Positions 34,356 to 42,813 of a stretch of DNA of 64,000 nucleotides are shown here, one piece after another. A model generated the notes under the pieces. That model was not told where the DNA came from. It did not search any database and worked only from the letters and a program-made list of their open reading frames with translations. Position numbers and translations under genes: made by a program. Where the stretch lies: the NCBI GenBank assembly GCA_019637195.1, contig JAHBWA010000008.1, positions 1 to 64,000 of the forward strand, written 5' to 3'. Positions within the stretch are counted from its first letter, which is position 1; each line of letters starts with the position of its first letter. The DNA is from Labilithrix sp. Its GTDB lineage: Bacteria > Myxococcota_A > Polyangia > Polyangiales > Polyangiaceae.

Positions 34356-34940
34356 ATGGTCGCTTCTCCTTCTCTTCTGACGGCCCATGATCTCCCCATG
34401 ACCGCCGCGGCTGTCCCCCCGAAGGACGAAGCGGCTCGACAAGTCGCTCTCGTTCGTACCCACCTCCCGTCCGTGTGGCGGTTCCTCCGGCGCCTCGGGC
34501 TCCAACCCGACGACGCCGACGACGTGGCGCAGGAGGTCTTCCTCGTCGCGGTGAGGAAGATGAACGTCATCGAGGCCGGCCACGAGAGAAGCTTCCTCTT
34601 CGGCATCGCGCTCCGGATCGCGATGCGCGCGCGACGTACGCAGAGGTCGCGCGCGGCCCGGACCGACGCCGACTTCGAGATCGACGACGTCCGCTCGCCC
34701 GACCCCGCCTCGGACGAGCTGCTCTCGAGAAAAGAAGCGCGCGTCCTCCTCGACAAGGCCCTCTCCGAAATGAAGCCCGAGATCCGCACCGCCTTCGTCC
34801 TCTACGAGCTCGAACAGATGACCATGATCGAGATCGCCACGCTGACCGAGACCGCTCCGGGGACGGTGGCGTCCCGGATCCGGCGCGGGCGTGAGCAGTT
34901 CCAGAGCGCCGCCGCCCGTTTCCAGGCGAGGCAGCGATGA
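34356..34940 (+). CDS. module B gene 2: ECF-type sigma-70 factor (194 aa)
   Basis: Region 2 is visible in LQPDDADDVAQEVFLVAVRK and region 4 in LYELEQMTMIEIATLTETAP followed by the recognition helix GTVASRIRRGREQFQS. The ATG at 34356 gives 194 residues; the ATG at 34398 (MTAAAVPPKDEAAR) would remove 14 and is equally plausible. The stop overlaps the following gene (ATGA at 34937), as in module A. Region 4 is clearly related to the module A sigma (both VLYELE(E/Q)(L/M)TM), so both may recognise related promoters. Confidence 0.9.
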   Translation: MVASPSLLTAHDLPMTAAAVPPKDEAARQVALVRTHLPSVWRFLRRLGLQPDDADDVAQEVFLVAVRKMNVIEAGHERSFLFGIALRIAMRARRTQRSRAARTDADFEIDDVRSPDPASDELLSRKEARVLLDKALSEMKPEIRTAFVLYELEQMTMIEIATLTETAPGTVASRIRRGREQFQSAAARFQARQR

Positions 34941-35677
34941 GCGATCCCGAGCGCCTGTTCGACCACGGCTCGCCCTTCGAGCGAGCGCTCTTGCGATCGT
35001 CGGAGAGCGAGGAGCCCGCGAGCCGGCTGGAGGAGAAGATCCTCGCGTCGCTCGCGGCCGCCCCCGCCGCCGAGCCCGACGGGGGAGCGGCCGGCGCCGC
35101 GCAAGACGGCGCCCGCCTGCTCCGGCCGATGGTGCTCGCGACCCTCGCGGTCGGGCTCCTCGTCGGCGGAGGCATCGCGCTCGGGCCGAGCCTGACAGGG
35201 CCGAGCGTGGAGGCGAACGAGAGCGCCTCCGCTCCGGCGCCGGAGACGCCCGCGCCCGCTCCGGAGGCCCCAGCGGCGCCGAGCGCCGGCGACGTGCCGA
35301 CCGTCAGCCTCGACTCGCTCCCCTCCGCGCCGCCTCCCCAGGCCGCGCCGCACGCGCCGTCGCGCGCCACCGCGACGGCGACGACGGCGACGCTCACGCC
35401 CGACGACGTCTCCTCGCTCGAGCGCGAGATCGCGCTGCTCGACGCGGTGAAGGCGAAGCTGGGAGCCGGCGCCGCCGAAGGCGCGGCGCGCGCGCTCGAC
35501 GGCTACGACGCCGAGTTCCCGCAGGGCACGCTCCGCCCCGAGGCGGTCGTCCTGCGCATCCGCACGCTGCTCGCGCTCGGCAAGCGCGCCGAGGCCGAGC
35601 GGCTCGCCGGCGACTTCCTCACGCGGCACCCGGGAAGCGTGCACGCGAACCGAATCCGCGCGCTCCTCGCCGACTGA
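34937..35677 (+). CDS. module B gene 3: putative one-TM anti-sigma factor with TPR-like domain
   Basis: A 246-residue protein with a ~60-residue cytoplasmic segment, one TM helix (about 64-83, PMVLATLAVGLLVGGGIALG), a long Pro/Ala/Ser periplasmic linker and a C-terminal helical-repeat region ('LEREIALLDAVKAKLGAGAA', RTLLALGKRAEAERLAGDFL, TRHPGSVHANRIRALL). It has no HxxxCxxC zinc motif. It overlaps the sigma gene by four bases. The TM position and C-terminal motif match the module A protein, so the two form one family. An anti-sigma role is inferred from position only. Confidence 0.78.
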   Translation: MSDPERLFDHGSPFERALLRSSESEEPASRLEEKILASLAAAPAAEPDGGAAGAAQDGARLLRPMVLATLAVGLLVGGGIALGPSLTGPSVEANESASAPAPETPAPAPEAPAAPSAGDVPTVSLDSLPSAPPPQAAPHAPSRATATATTATLTPDDVSSLEREIALLDAVKAKLGAGAAEGAARALDGYDAEFPQGTLRPEAVVLRIRTLLALGKRAEAERLAGDFLTRHPGSVHANRIRALLAD

Positions 35678-35709
35678 GGCAGCCGCGCGACCACGCCGCT
35701 GGAGTCCCC

Positions 35710-36906
35710 TTGGCCACTCGAGACCTACGCCTTCTGCCGCTGCCGCTCGTCGTCGTATGGGCGCTCGTGAACGGGTGCGCCGTCAAGGAGGTGCGCCTCG
35801 GCGACGTCGACGACGCCGGCGCCGTCTTCGCGCCGACGCCGGACGCCGGACCGGACGCGCCCGAGAACGAAGTGCTCATGTGCGTCGGCACGATCTGCCC
35901 TGAGCCGTACGCGACGTGCCTCACGCCCGGGAAGCCCGCGTACACCTGCGGCGCCGATCTCTCACGCGACCCGGACAACTGCGGCGCGTGCGGGAACGTC
36001 TGCGGGACCTTCCTCCCGCTGCACATGGTCTCGCAGTGCATCGAGGGCGCCTGCGCGTACCAGTGCCACAACCCCAACCCACAGTTTCCGACCGACTGGC
36101 GCGATTGCAACGCGGTCATCGACGACGGGTGCGAGGTCAACGTCCTCGTCGACACCAAGAACTGCGGCTCGTGCGGGAACGCGTGCGCGGCGGGTGAGAG
36201 CTGCAACGCGGGCAAGTGCGGCTGCCCCGCGGGCCAGATCGAGTGCCCGTGGTTCCTCGGGCGGACTCGCTGCGTCGATCCGATGACCGACGACTTCAAC
36301 TGCGGCGGCTGCGGCAGCGCGTGCCCGTCGGACGGCGCGTGCGGACAGAACCCGCCGAACATGCGCCACGGCTGCGTCGGCGGGACGTGCGGTCACCTCA
36401 AGTGCGAGCCGCGCACCGTCGATTGCAACGGCGACGTCGGTCCGCTCGGCTGCGCGTCCGACGGCTGCGAGGTCGGGGCCGTCGCCGATCGCGACAACTG
36501 CGGCGGCTGCGGGGTCAAATGCAAGGACGGCGAGGAGTGCCTCGACCCGAAGGGGACCGGCCTCACCTGCGTCGCGCCCTGCGAGGCCACCGGCTTCACC
36601 TTCTGCCCCGTCGGCAAATGCTTCGACCTCTCGAGCGACGTGCTCGCGTGCGGGCACTGCTCGAACGAGTGCCCCACCGGCGGGCCGAACCAGGTGCGCG
36701 CGTGCCACAAGGGCGTGTGCGCGCTCGACTGCGCGCCCGGCTTCGCCGACTGCAACCAGGACCAGAGCGACGGCTGCGAGACCAACCTCGCCGTCAACCC
36801 GAACCACTGCGGCGCGTGCGGCAGCGAGTGCGACCTCGCGCTCGGCCAGCCCTGCGTCGAAGGAAAGTGCCTCATGACGCCGTGCGGATCGCCGGGGGCC
36901 AAATGA
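35710..36906 (+). CDS. module B gene 4: Cys-rich repeat lipoprotein (398 aa)
   Basis: The TTG at 35710, with GGAG at 35701-35704, gives MATRDLRLLPLPLVVVWALV then NGC as lipobox; no ATG alternative keeps the signal sequence. After an Asp/Pro linker the body repeats NCGACGNVC, NCGSCGNACAAGESC, NCGGCGSACPSDGAC, NCGGCGVKCKDGEEC, CGHCSNECPTG and HCGACGSECDLALGQPC. Length and repeat order are nearly identical to module A gene 4 (397 aa), including CVGGTCGHLKCE and the final LGQPCVEGKC. It follows the anti-sigma gene by 32 bases and overlaps the next start (ATGA at 36903). Confidence 0.85.
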   Translation: MATRDLRLLPLPLVVVWALVNGCAVKEVRLGDVDDAGAVFAPTPDAGPDAPENEVLMCVGTICPEPYATCLTPGKPAYTCGADLSRDPDNCGACGNVCGTFLPLHMVSQCIEGACAYQCHNPNPQFPTDWRDCNAVIDDGCEVNVLVDTKNCGSCGNACAAGESCNAGKCGCPAGQIECPWFLGRTRCVDPMTDDFNCGGCGSACPSDGACGQNPPNMRHGCVGGTCGHLKCEPRTVDCNGDVGPLGCASDGCEVGAVADRDNCGGCGVKCKDGEECLDPKGTGLTCVAPCEATGFTFCPVGKCFDLSSDVLACGHCSNECPTGGPNQVRACHKGVCALDCAPGFADCNQDQSDGCETNLAVNPNHCGACGSECDLALGQPCVEGKCLMTPCGSPGAK

Positions 36907-38114
36907 GCGGCGCCGCACCGAAGCCCGGACCGCTCGCGCTCGTCGCGTTCGCGATCGCCCTCCCGCTCTCCGCGTTCGTGGCCTGCGCCGAGACGAACGA
37001 CGGCGACACCGCCGAGGACGATCCCTCGAAGGTCATCGACATACCGGACGCCGGCGGCGACGCGAGCCGCGACGCAGAGAACGACGCTCCAGCCTGCGAC
37101 GCCGCGGGCTCCGACTGCGTCACCGACGCGATCTCCTGCGACGACGCCGCGTTCTGCCCCGTCCCCTCGCCGCTCGCGCCGACGTCGGTGCTCACGTCGG
37201 TGTGGGGGTGGAGCAAGAGCGACGTCCTCGCGGTCGGCTCCGGCGGCGCGATCCTGCGCTGGGACGGCGCGAAGTGGAGCGCGGTGAACGCGCCCGACGC
37301 GAAGCTCACGTTCAACCGCGTCTGGGGGAGCGGGCCGAACGACATCTGGCTCGTCGCCGGCACCGACGCGATCTACCACTCCACGCGGCTCACCGGCGGC
37401 GCGCCGGAGTGGCGCGCCGAGCCGAACATCAGCGGGGAGCCGTACAACGCGGCCACGCTCTTCGCCGTGTGGGGGAGCGGCGCCGGCGACGTGCGCATCG
37501 GCGGCGCGCGCCTCCAGCTCGACACGCGCGAGGGCTTCGTCGATTTCAATCAGTTCGTACGCGCCGGCGGCGGCGACACCTGGGAGGGCGTCGCCGGCAC
37601 AGGGACCGTCCGAGGGATCTGGGGCGCGAGCGCGACCGACGTCTGGATGGTGGTCGACAACAGCGCGCAGAGCCCGTGGGAGAAAGGCATGACGGTGCAC
37701 GGCACCGGAGCGTCCGCGGAGACGCTCCACTGGACGGCGGTCGACAGCCAGTCGGCGGTCGGCCTCGACGCGATCTGGGGCAGCGGCGCGAGCGACGTCT
37801 GGGCCGTCGGCGAGCTCGGGACGATCCGCCGCATCGGCGGCGGCGACGAGCGCTGGAGGGTCGTCGCGTCGCCCACCACGGCCCGGCTCCGGTCCGTGTG
37901 GGGATCGGGGCCGAAGGACGTCTGGGCGGTCGGCCAGGCCGGGACCATCCTCCACTACGACGGCGCGTCCTGGAGGGCCGCGGACGCGGCGTTCCCCGTC
38001 GGCCCGAAGCCCGAGCTGTACGGCGTGTGGGGATCGGGACCGGACGACGTGTGGATCGTCGGCGACGGGATCGTCCTGCGCTCCACCGGAAACGCGAAGG
38101 GAGGCGGCTCGTGA
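36903..38114 (+). CDS. module B gene 5: propeller-like repeat lipoprotein (403 aa)
   Basis: Signal and lipobox ending SAFVAC, then an Asp/Ala linker. The body shows very regular repeats: LTSVWGWSKSDVLAVGSGGA, FNRVWGSGPNDIWLVAG, LFAVWGSGAGDVRIGG, VRGIWGASATDVWMV, LDAIWGSGASDVWAVGELGT, LRSVWGSGPKDVWAVGQAGT and YGVWGSGPDDVWIVGDG, i.e. seven W-G-S-G-x-x-D-V-W blades. This count suits a closed seven-bladed beta-propeller. It is coupled at both ends (ATGA at 36903; GTGA at 38111). Homolog in module A: 17484-18674. Confidence 0.85.
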   Translation: MSGAAPKPGPLALVAFAIALPLSAFVACAETNDGDTAEDDPSKVIDIPDAGGDASRDAENDAPACDAAGSDCVTDAISCDDAAFCPVPSPLAPTSVLTSVWGWSKSDVLAVGSGGAILRWDGAKWSAVNAPDAKLTFNRVWGSGPNDIWLVAGTDAIYHSTRLTGGAPEWRAEPNISGEPYNAATLFAVWGSGAGDVRIGGARLQLDTREGFVDFNQFVRAGGGDTWEGVAGTGTVRGIWGASATDVWMVVDNSAQSPWEKGMTVHGTGASAETLHWTAVDSQSAVGLDAIWGSGASDVWAVGELGTIRRIGGGDERWRVVASPTTARLRSVWGSGPKDVWAVGQAGTILHYDGASWRAADAAFPVGPKPELYGVWGSGPDDVWIVGDGIVLRSTGNAKGGGS

Positions 38115-39322
38115 TCCGCGCGCGGAGACCCCTCGCGATCTTCGCCGGCGCGCTCGGGCTCGTCGGGTGTCTGGGCGTCGTCGGCTCGCTGGCGGCGTGC
38201 GCGGAGTCGGACACGTCGTTCTCCCCGGACCTCGCCGACGACGGCGGGGCGAGCATCCCCCCTGGAGAGGACGACGACGCGGGCGCCGACGCGAGCGCGG
38301 ACGCGGACGCGAGCGCGCCCGACGCGGCCTGCTCGCCGGGCGGCTTCTGCCACACGACGCTCCCGCCGAAGACGACGCTCACCGGCGTCTGGGGCGACGG
38401 CACCGGCGTGATCTGGGCGATCTCCGAGGGCGGCCAGGTGCTGCGCTGGGAGGCAAACTCGTGGAAAGTACACGCGACCGGCCTCGGCGCGCTCCGCGCC
38501 ATCTGGGGCAGCGGGCCGACGGACATCTGGGTGAGCAACGGCGCCGCGCTGCTCCACGGCGTCGGGGCCTCCTCGGCGACGCTCCAGTTCACCGCGGTCG
38601 CGACGCCGGGCGACGAGGACGCGACCATCACGTCGATCTGGGGCACCGGACCGAGCGACGTCTGGGCCGCCGGCGGGCGGGTCGACCGGGCGCCCTACGC
38701 CGGACGTGTCTTGCACTACGCCGCGGGCGACGCCGGCGCTCCCGCCTGGACGCTGATCGAGGGGATCACGCGCGATCCGATGGCGTTCTCACACGTGTGG
38801 GGGAGCTCGACGACCGGCGTCTGGCTCGCCGGGTTCCACTACGACGAGGACCAGTGGTCGGACGTCGGCGTCGTCCTGCGACGCCCGGCCGGCGCGGTCG
38901 ACTTCGAGGCCGAGCGGCTGCCCGACGATCCCGTCTTCACGGGCTCGTGGCTCACCCGCGTCGGCGGCGTCGGGGCCACGGGGACGACGACGACCGTGGT
39001 CGGCCTCAACACCTTGAACAACCCGACGTCGTGGCACGCGGTGTCGAAGGACAACGGGGCGACCTTCGCGTGGACCTGCGTGAGCGGCGGCGCAGCGATC
39101 TTCCCGATGAACGCCGCGTTCACCGTGAGCGCCGACGACGCCTGGTCCGCGGGCGAGTACGGACGCCTGCGCCACTGGGACGGCGCGGCGTGGACGCAAG
39201 CGGCGGTCTCGACGAGCGGCTCGCCCCTCACGAGGAGCTTCCACGCGATGTGGGGCGAGCCCTCGAAGGATCTGTGGGTCGTCGGCGACGGCATCGCCGT
39301 CCGGCGCGATCTCTCCAAGTAG
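38111..39322 (+). CDS. module B gene 6: second propeller-like lipoprotein (403 aa)
   Basis: The GTG at 38111 overlaps the preceding stop (GTGA) and starts a signal ending GSLAAC. An Asp/Ala linker and CSPGGFCHTTLPPKT lead to repeats LTGVWGDGTGVIWAISEGGQ, LRAIWGSGPTDIWVSNG, ITSIWGTGPSDVWAAGG, FSHVWGSSTTGVWLAGF and FHAMWGEPSKDLWVVGDG. It resembles gene 5 of the same module, so genes 5 and 6 probably arose by an earlier tandem duplication. The module A counterpart (18671-20098) is longer and more diverged. Confidence 0.82.
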   Translation: MIRARRPLAIFAGALGLVGCLGVVGSLAACAESDTSFSPDLADDGGASIPPGEDDDAGADASADADASAPDAACSPGGFCHTTLPPKTTLTGVWGDGTGVIWAISEGGQVLRWEANSWKVHATGLGALRAIWGSGPTDIWVSNGAALLHGVGASSATLQFTAVATPGDEDATITSIWGTGPSDVWAAGGRVDRAPYAGRVLHYAAGDAGAPAWTLIEGITRDPMAFSHVWGSSTTGVWLAGFHYDEDQWSDVGVVLRRPAGAVDFEAERLPDDPVFTGSWLTRVGGVGATGTTTTVVGLNTLNNPTSWHAVSKDNGATFAWTCVSGGAAIFPMNAAFTVSADDAWSAGEYGRLRHWDGAAWTQAAVSTSGSPLTRSFHAMWGEPSKDLWVVGDGIAVRRDLSK

Positions 39323-39335
39323 GAACGAGCCTGCC

Positions 39336-40751
39336 ATGAGCTTCACACGAACCTTCCTCGCCTGGGCGCTGGTCGCGGCGAGCACGAGCCTCGCGGTCGC
39401 CGCCTGCGGCGACGACGGCAAGGCCCGCGACTTCGGGCAGGCGGACGCCTCGGACGTGGACGCCTCGGGCGACGCGAGCGACATCTCCGACGGAGGCGCG
39501 CTCGGCGACGGAGACGCGCGGGCGCCCTTCGATCCGGCCGACGAGCCGGTCACGTGCACGAAGACGCCCTGCGCGGTCGAGCTGGTCGCGGGCGACGATC
39601 ACTTCTGCGCGCGGATGAGCGACGGGACGGCACGCTGCTGGGGCAGCGACCACCTCGGCGCGCTCGGCCGCGGCGCCGACGACGACGCCGGCGCGGGCGG
39701 CGCGCCCGACGCGAGCTGGAGCGTCTCGGCCGTCCAGGGGCTCGCGGACGTCGTCCAGCTGAGCGCCGCCGGCGCCACCACCTGCGCGCGCGTGGAGGCG
39801 CCCGGCCTCGCCGCGCGCGTCGTGTGCTGGGGCGGCAACGAGCACGGCCAGCTCGGCCTCGCGGCGGATCGCGCCGAGGCCGACGGCGATCCGCATCCGG
39901 AGCCCACGCCGCCGGCGCTCCCGCGTGACGTCGCGCCGACGCATGTCGCCGTCGGTCCGCGAGGCGCGTGCGTCGTCGCCGCGTCGGGCGCCCTCTTCTG
40001 CTGGGGTGACAACGAGCAGCAGCAGCTCGCGCGTCCCGGCGCGGAGCCGGTGCTCGCGCCGGGCGCAGCCGAGACGGGCGCGCTCACCGTCGCGCGGCCC
40101 GTGCTCGCGACGCACACCACGCTGGCGCTGACGAAGGGGGGTGAAGTGTGGAGCTGGGGCGCGGTCGGCGGACCGTTCGGTCCCGTCGGCGGACGCATCG
40201 CGTCGCTGAGCCCCGATCCGCTCCCCGGCAAGGTCGCGGGGCTCGCGAACGTATCGAGCCTCGCGGTGTCGTCGTGGGTCGAGGACTTCGAGAGCCCGGA
40301 GCCTGGGCCGCCGCGCGCGCACGCGTGCGCGATCGCCGGCGGCGAGGTCCACTGCTGGGGCCACACGTACCGCGGCGCGCTCTGCACCGGCGTGCCCGAC
40401 TCGGAGCGCACGCCGGCGCACGCGCCGACCCACACCGCCGCCTGGCCGCAGCAGGTCGCCGTCTCGGACGAGCTCTCGTGCGTGCGCATGACCGACGGCA
40501 CCGTGCGCTGCTGCGGAGAGGACGCGCGCGGCCGGCTCGGCACCGGAAAGGTGCGGCTCCTCGCGAGCGGCTTCGTCCAGGCGACCGCGTTCACCGGCCG
40601 CGCCGTCCGCGTCGCGACGAGCAACGGCGCCGTCTGCGCGCTCGTCCAGGGAGGCACCGTCGAGTGCTGGGGGAGCAACGCCAACGGCGAGCTCGGCCAG
40701 CCGGAGCCCGACGAGCTCGACCACCCGTCTCCTCTGCCGGTTCGCTTCTGA
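39336..40751 (+). CDS. module B gene 7: RCC1-repeat lipoprotein (471 aa)
   Basis: Signal MSFTRTFLAWALVAASTSLA, lipobox VAAC, an Asp/Ser/Ala linker, then RCC1 repeats ARCWGSDHLGALGRG, VVCWGGNEHGQLG, LFCWGDNEQQQLA, VWSWGAVGG, VHCWGHTYRGALCTG, VRCCGEDARGRLGTG and VECWGSNANGELGQP. Seven blades can be counted, so a full propeller is likely. Alignment landmarks with module A gene 7 include the shared opening PVTCTKTPCAVELV versus PVVCASTPCATELV. The gene starts 13 bases after the previous stop. Confidence 0.87.
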   Translation: MSFTRTFLAWALVAASTSLAVAACGDDGKARDFGQADASDVDASGDASDISDGGALGDGDARAPFDPADEPVTCTKTPCAVELVAGDDHFCARMSDGTARCWGSDHLGALGRGADDDAGAGGAPDASWSVSAVQGLADVVQLSAAGATTCARVEAPGLAARVVCWGGNEHGQLGLAADRAEADGDPHPEPTPPALPRDVAPTHVAVGPRGACVVAASGALFCWGDNEQQQLARPGAEPVLAPGAAETGALTVARPVLATHTTLALTKGGEVWSWGAVGGPFGPVGGRIASLSPDPLPGKVAGLANVSSLAVSSWVEDFESPEPGPPRAHACAIAGGEVHCWGHTYRGALCTGVPDSERTPAHAPTHTAAWPQQVAVSDELSCVRMTDGTVRCCGEDARGRLGTGKVRLLASGFVQATAFTGRAVRVATSNGAVCALVQGGTVECWGSNANGELGQPEPDELDHPSPLPVRF

Positions 40752-40771
40752 GCTTCGTCGAAGGGTTCGCC

Positions 40772-42589
40772 ATGATCCACGAACGCCGCGGTCACCTCCT
40801 CAGCTTCGCGCTCGTCGCCGCCGTCGCCGCGCCGGCGCTCTTCCTCGCCTGCTCGTCCGATCGCGCGATCTTCGACGAGGGCCCGAAGCAGCTCGCCGAT
40901 CCCGACGCGGCGCCGCCCGACGCTCCCGCGTGCGGCTTCCGCTGCTCCGCCGATCTCAAGAAGGTCTTGAAGGGCTGCGACGGGGCCGAGGAGGTCGTCG
41001 CGACCTGCGGGCCGGATCAGGGCTGCGGCGTCGACAAGTGCGTGGACGCCTGCGAGAGCGCGGCGCTCTCGAAGGGCTCGGCCGGCTGTGCGTTCTGGAC
41101 GCTGCCTCCGGACGACACCGCGCGCGGCGCGGGCGGCTGCTTCGCGGCGCTCGTCTCCAACACCTGGGACCGCGCCGTCACGCTCCGCGCCGAGCTCGGC
41201 GGAGAGTCGATCGACGTCTCGCGCTCGATCTACACCGCCAAGAGCGACGGCTCGGGCGGCGAGATCTACACGCTGGTGGACGGGCCTCTGCCCGTGGGCG
41301 AGGTCGGCGTCGTCTTCCTCTCGCAGGCCGTCGTGCCGTCCGATCCCGACGCGCCTCGGTGCCCCGCCAGCGTCGTGCCCGCGGTCGACTACGATCCGCT
41401 GCGGCACGGCACCGGCAAGACGGTCGCCTTCCACCTGGTCGCCGACGCGCCGATCGCCGCGTACTCGATCTACCCCTACGGCGGGGCCAAGAGCTTCTAC
41501 CCGGCCTCGACGATGCTCATCCCGGTCTCGTCCTGGGACACGAGCTACGTGGCCGTGTCGACCGGAAAGTTCGGGAGCCCGAACGAGGGCGGCGAGCTGA
41601 ACCGGCGGACGCTGCAGATCGTCGCGAACGAGGACGGCACCGAGGTGTCGATGCGCCCGATCGCGGACATCGGCGCCGGTCACGAGGTCGAGGCCGCGCG
41701 CAAGGGCACGGCGAAGACCTGGAAGCTCGAGCGCGGCGAGGTCCTCCAGATCAACCAGTTCGCGTCGCTCTCCGGCAGCCCCGTCGTGGCGAACAAGCCG
41801 GTCGGCCTCTTCGGCGGCTCGCCCTGCGCGTTCTTGCCGGTCGAGAAGGGCTCCTGCGACATGACCCATCAGCAGATCGCGCCCTTCGCGCACTGGGGAC
41901 ACGAGTACGCCCTCGTCCCCTACCGCCCGCGGCAGGAGAGCCCGTCGGGCGTGAGCCGCGAGGTCACCGCGTGGACGTTCGTGGGCGCGGTCGACGGCAC
42001 CGAGCTCACCTGGGATCCCGCGAAGCCGCCCGGGGCCCCCGAGCGCCTCGCCGAGGGCGAGGTCGTCAACTTCATGACCGACGCGCTCGCCAGCGTGAAG
42101 AGCCAGGACGCGAAGCACCCGTTCTACGCCGGCGTCCAGATGACCGGCTGGGCGTTCGGCGGACGCCCGACCGGACCGTCCGGCACCGTCCTCGGCGATC
42201 CGGAGTTCGTCAACGTCGTCCCCACCGAGCAGTTCCTCGACCGCTACGTATTTTTTGCGGATTACACGTATCCAGAGACCTCGCTCACGGTCGTCCGCAA
42301 GAAGACAGCGAAGGGTTTCCGCCCCGTCGAGCTCGAGTGCGCCGGCGAGATCGAGTTCACGCCGCTCGGCGCCTCCGGCGAGTACGAGTACGCGTGGATG
42401 CGCCTGACCTCCGGCTCCACTCCCCAGAAGTTCGCGAAGGGCACGTGCGGCTACGGCCGGCACGAGGCCCGCAGCGACGGACCGTTCTCGGTCACCGTGT
42501 GGGGCACGGCCGACGCCGCGAGCTACGGCTACACCGGCGGCATGGGGGCGCGCCCGGTCAACGACGCGCCGCCGCCGTCCGTGCAGTGA
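40772..42589 (+). CDS. module B gene 8: IgGFc-binding-domain lipoprotein (605 aa)
   Basis: AAGGG at 40761-40765 precedes the ATG. Signal and lipobox: MIHERRGHLLSFALVAAVAA ... LFLAC. A short Cys-rich segment (CGFRCSADLKKVLKGCDG) parallels CPLQCSLDGRSVIESCNG of module A gene 8. The main domain has FHLVADAPIAAYSIYPYGGA, VANKPVGLFGGSPCAFLPVE, CDMTHQQIAPFAHWGHEYAL and FVNVVPTEQFLDRYVFF, the IgGFc_binding pattern. The last gene of module B; a hairpin follows two bases after the stop. Confidence 0.86.
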   Translation: MIHERRGHLLSFALVAAVAAPALFLACSSDRAIFDEGPKQLADPDAAPPDAPACGFRCSADLKKVLKGCDGAEEVVATCGPDQGCGVDKCVDACESAALSKGSAGCAFWTLPPDDTARGAGGCFAALVSNTWDRAVTLRAELGGESIDVSRSIYTAKSDGSGGEIYTLVDGPLPVGEVGVVFLSQAVVPSDPDAPRCPASVVPAVDYDPLRHGTGKTVAFHLVADAPIAAYSIYPYGGAKSFYPASTMLIPVSSWDTSYVAVSTGKFGSPNEGGELNRRTLQIVANEDGTEVSMRPIADIGAGHEVEAARKGTAKTWKLERGEVLQINQFASLSGSPVVANKPVGLFGGSPCAFLPVEKGSCDMTHQQIAPFAHWGHEYALVPYRPRQESPSGVSREVTAWTFVGAVDGTELTWDPAKPPGAPERLAEGEVVNFMTDALASVKSQDAKHPFYAGVQMTGWAFGGRPTGPSGTVLGDPEFVNVVPTEQFLDRYVFFADYTYPETSLTVVRKKTAKGFRPVELECAGEIEFTPLGASGEYEYAWMRLTSGSTPQKFAKGTCGYGRHEARSDGPFSVTVWGTADAASYGYTGGMGARPVNDAPPPSVQ

Positions 42590-42590
42590 A

Positions 42591-42614
42591 GGGACGCGCG
42601 CCGCGAGCGCGCCC
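42591..42614 (+). terminator. hairpin directly after module B
   Basis: gggacgcgc and gcgcgccc pair (with one bulged A) around a short loop, immediately downstream of the IgGFc-binding gene stop. There is no T-run. It is the best candidate for a module B terminator. Confidence 0.35.
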
Positions 42615-42813
42615 TCTCCGCCGACGCGCGACGAGCGACGAGCGATCCGGCAGGTCTCGAGGCGTCAGCGCGAAGCCCGCCTCGTGACGTCGGAATCCGA
42701 GCCGCGGCCCCTCGCGTCGCCGCCGAGAGGCCGAAGCGCCGCGCCGCGGGCCGGCGCCGGGCGAACAGCGGATCCGAGGGGCAAAAGCGCGCGACGTGTG
42801 ACAACGTCCCCCC

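Noticed and set aside
34320..34583. An 87-aa minus-strand frame opposite the module B sigma factor
   Set aside because: Antisense of a clear sigma-70 coding sequence.
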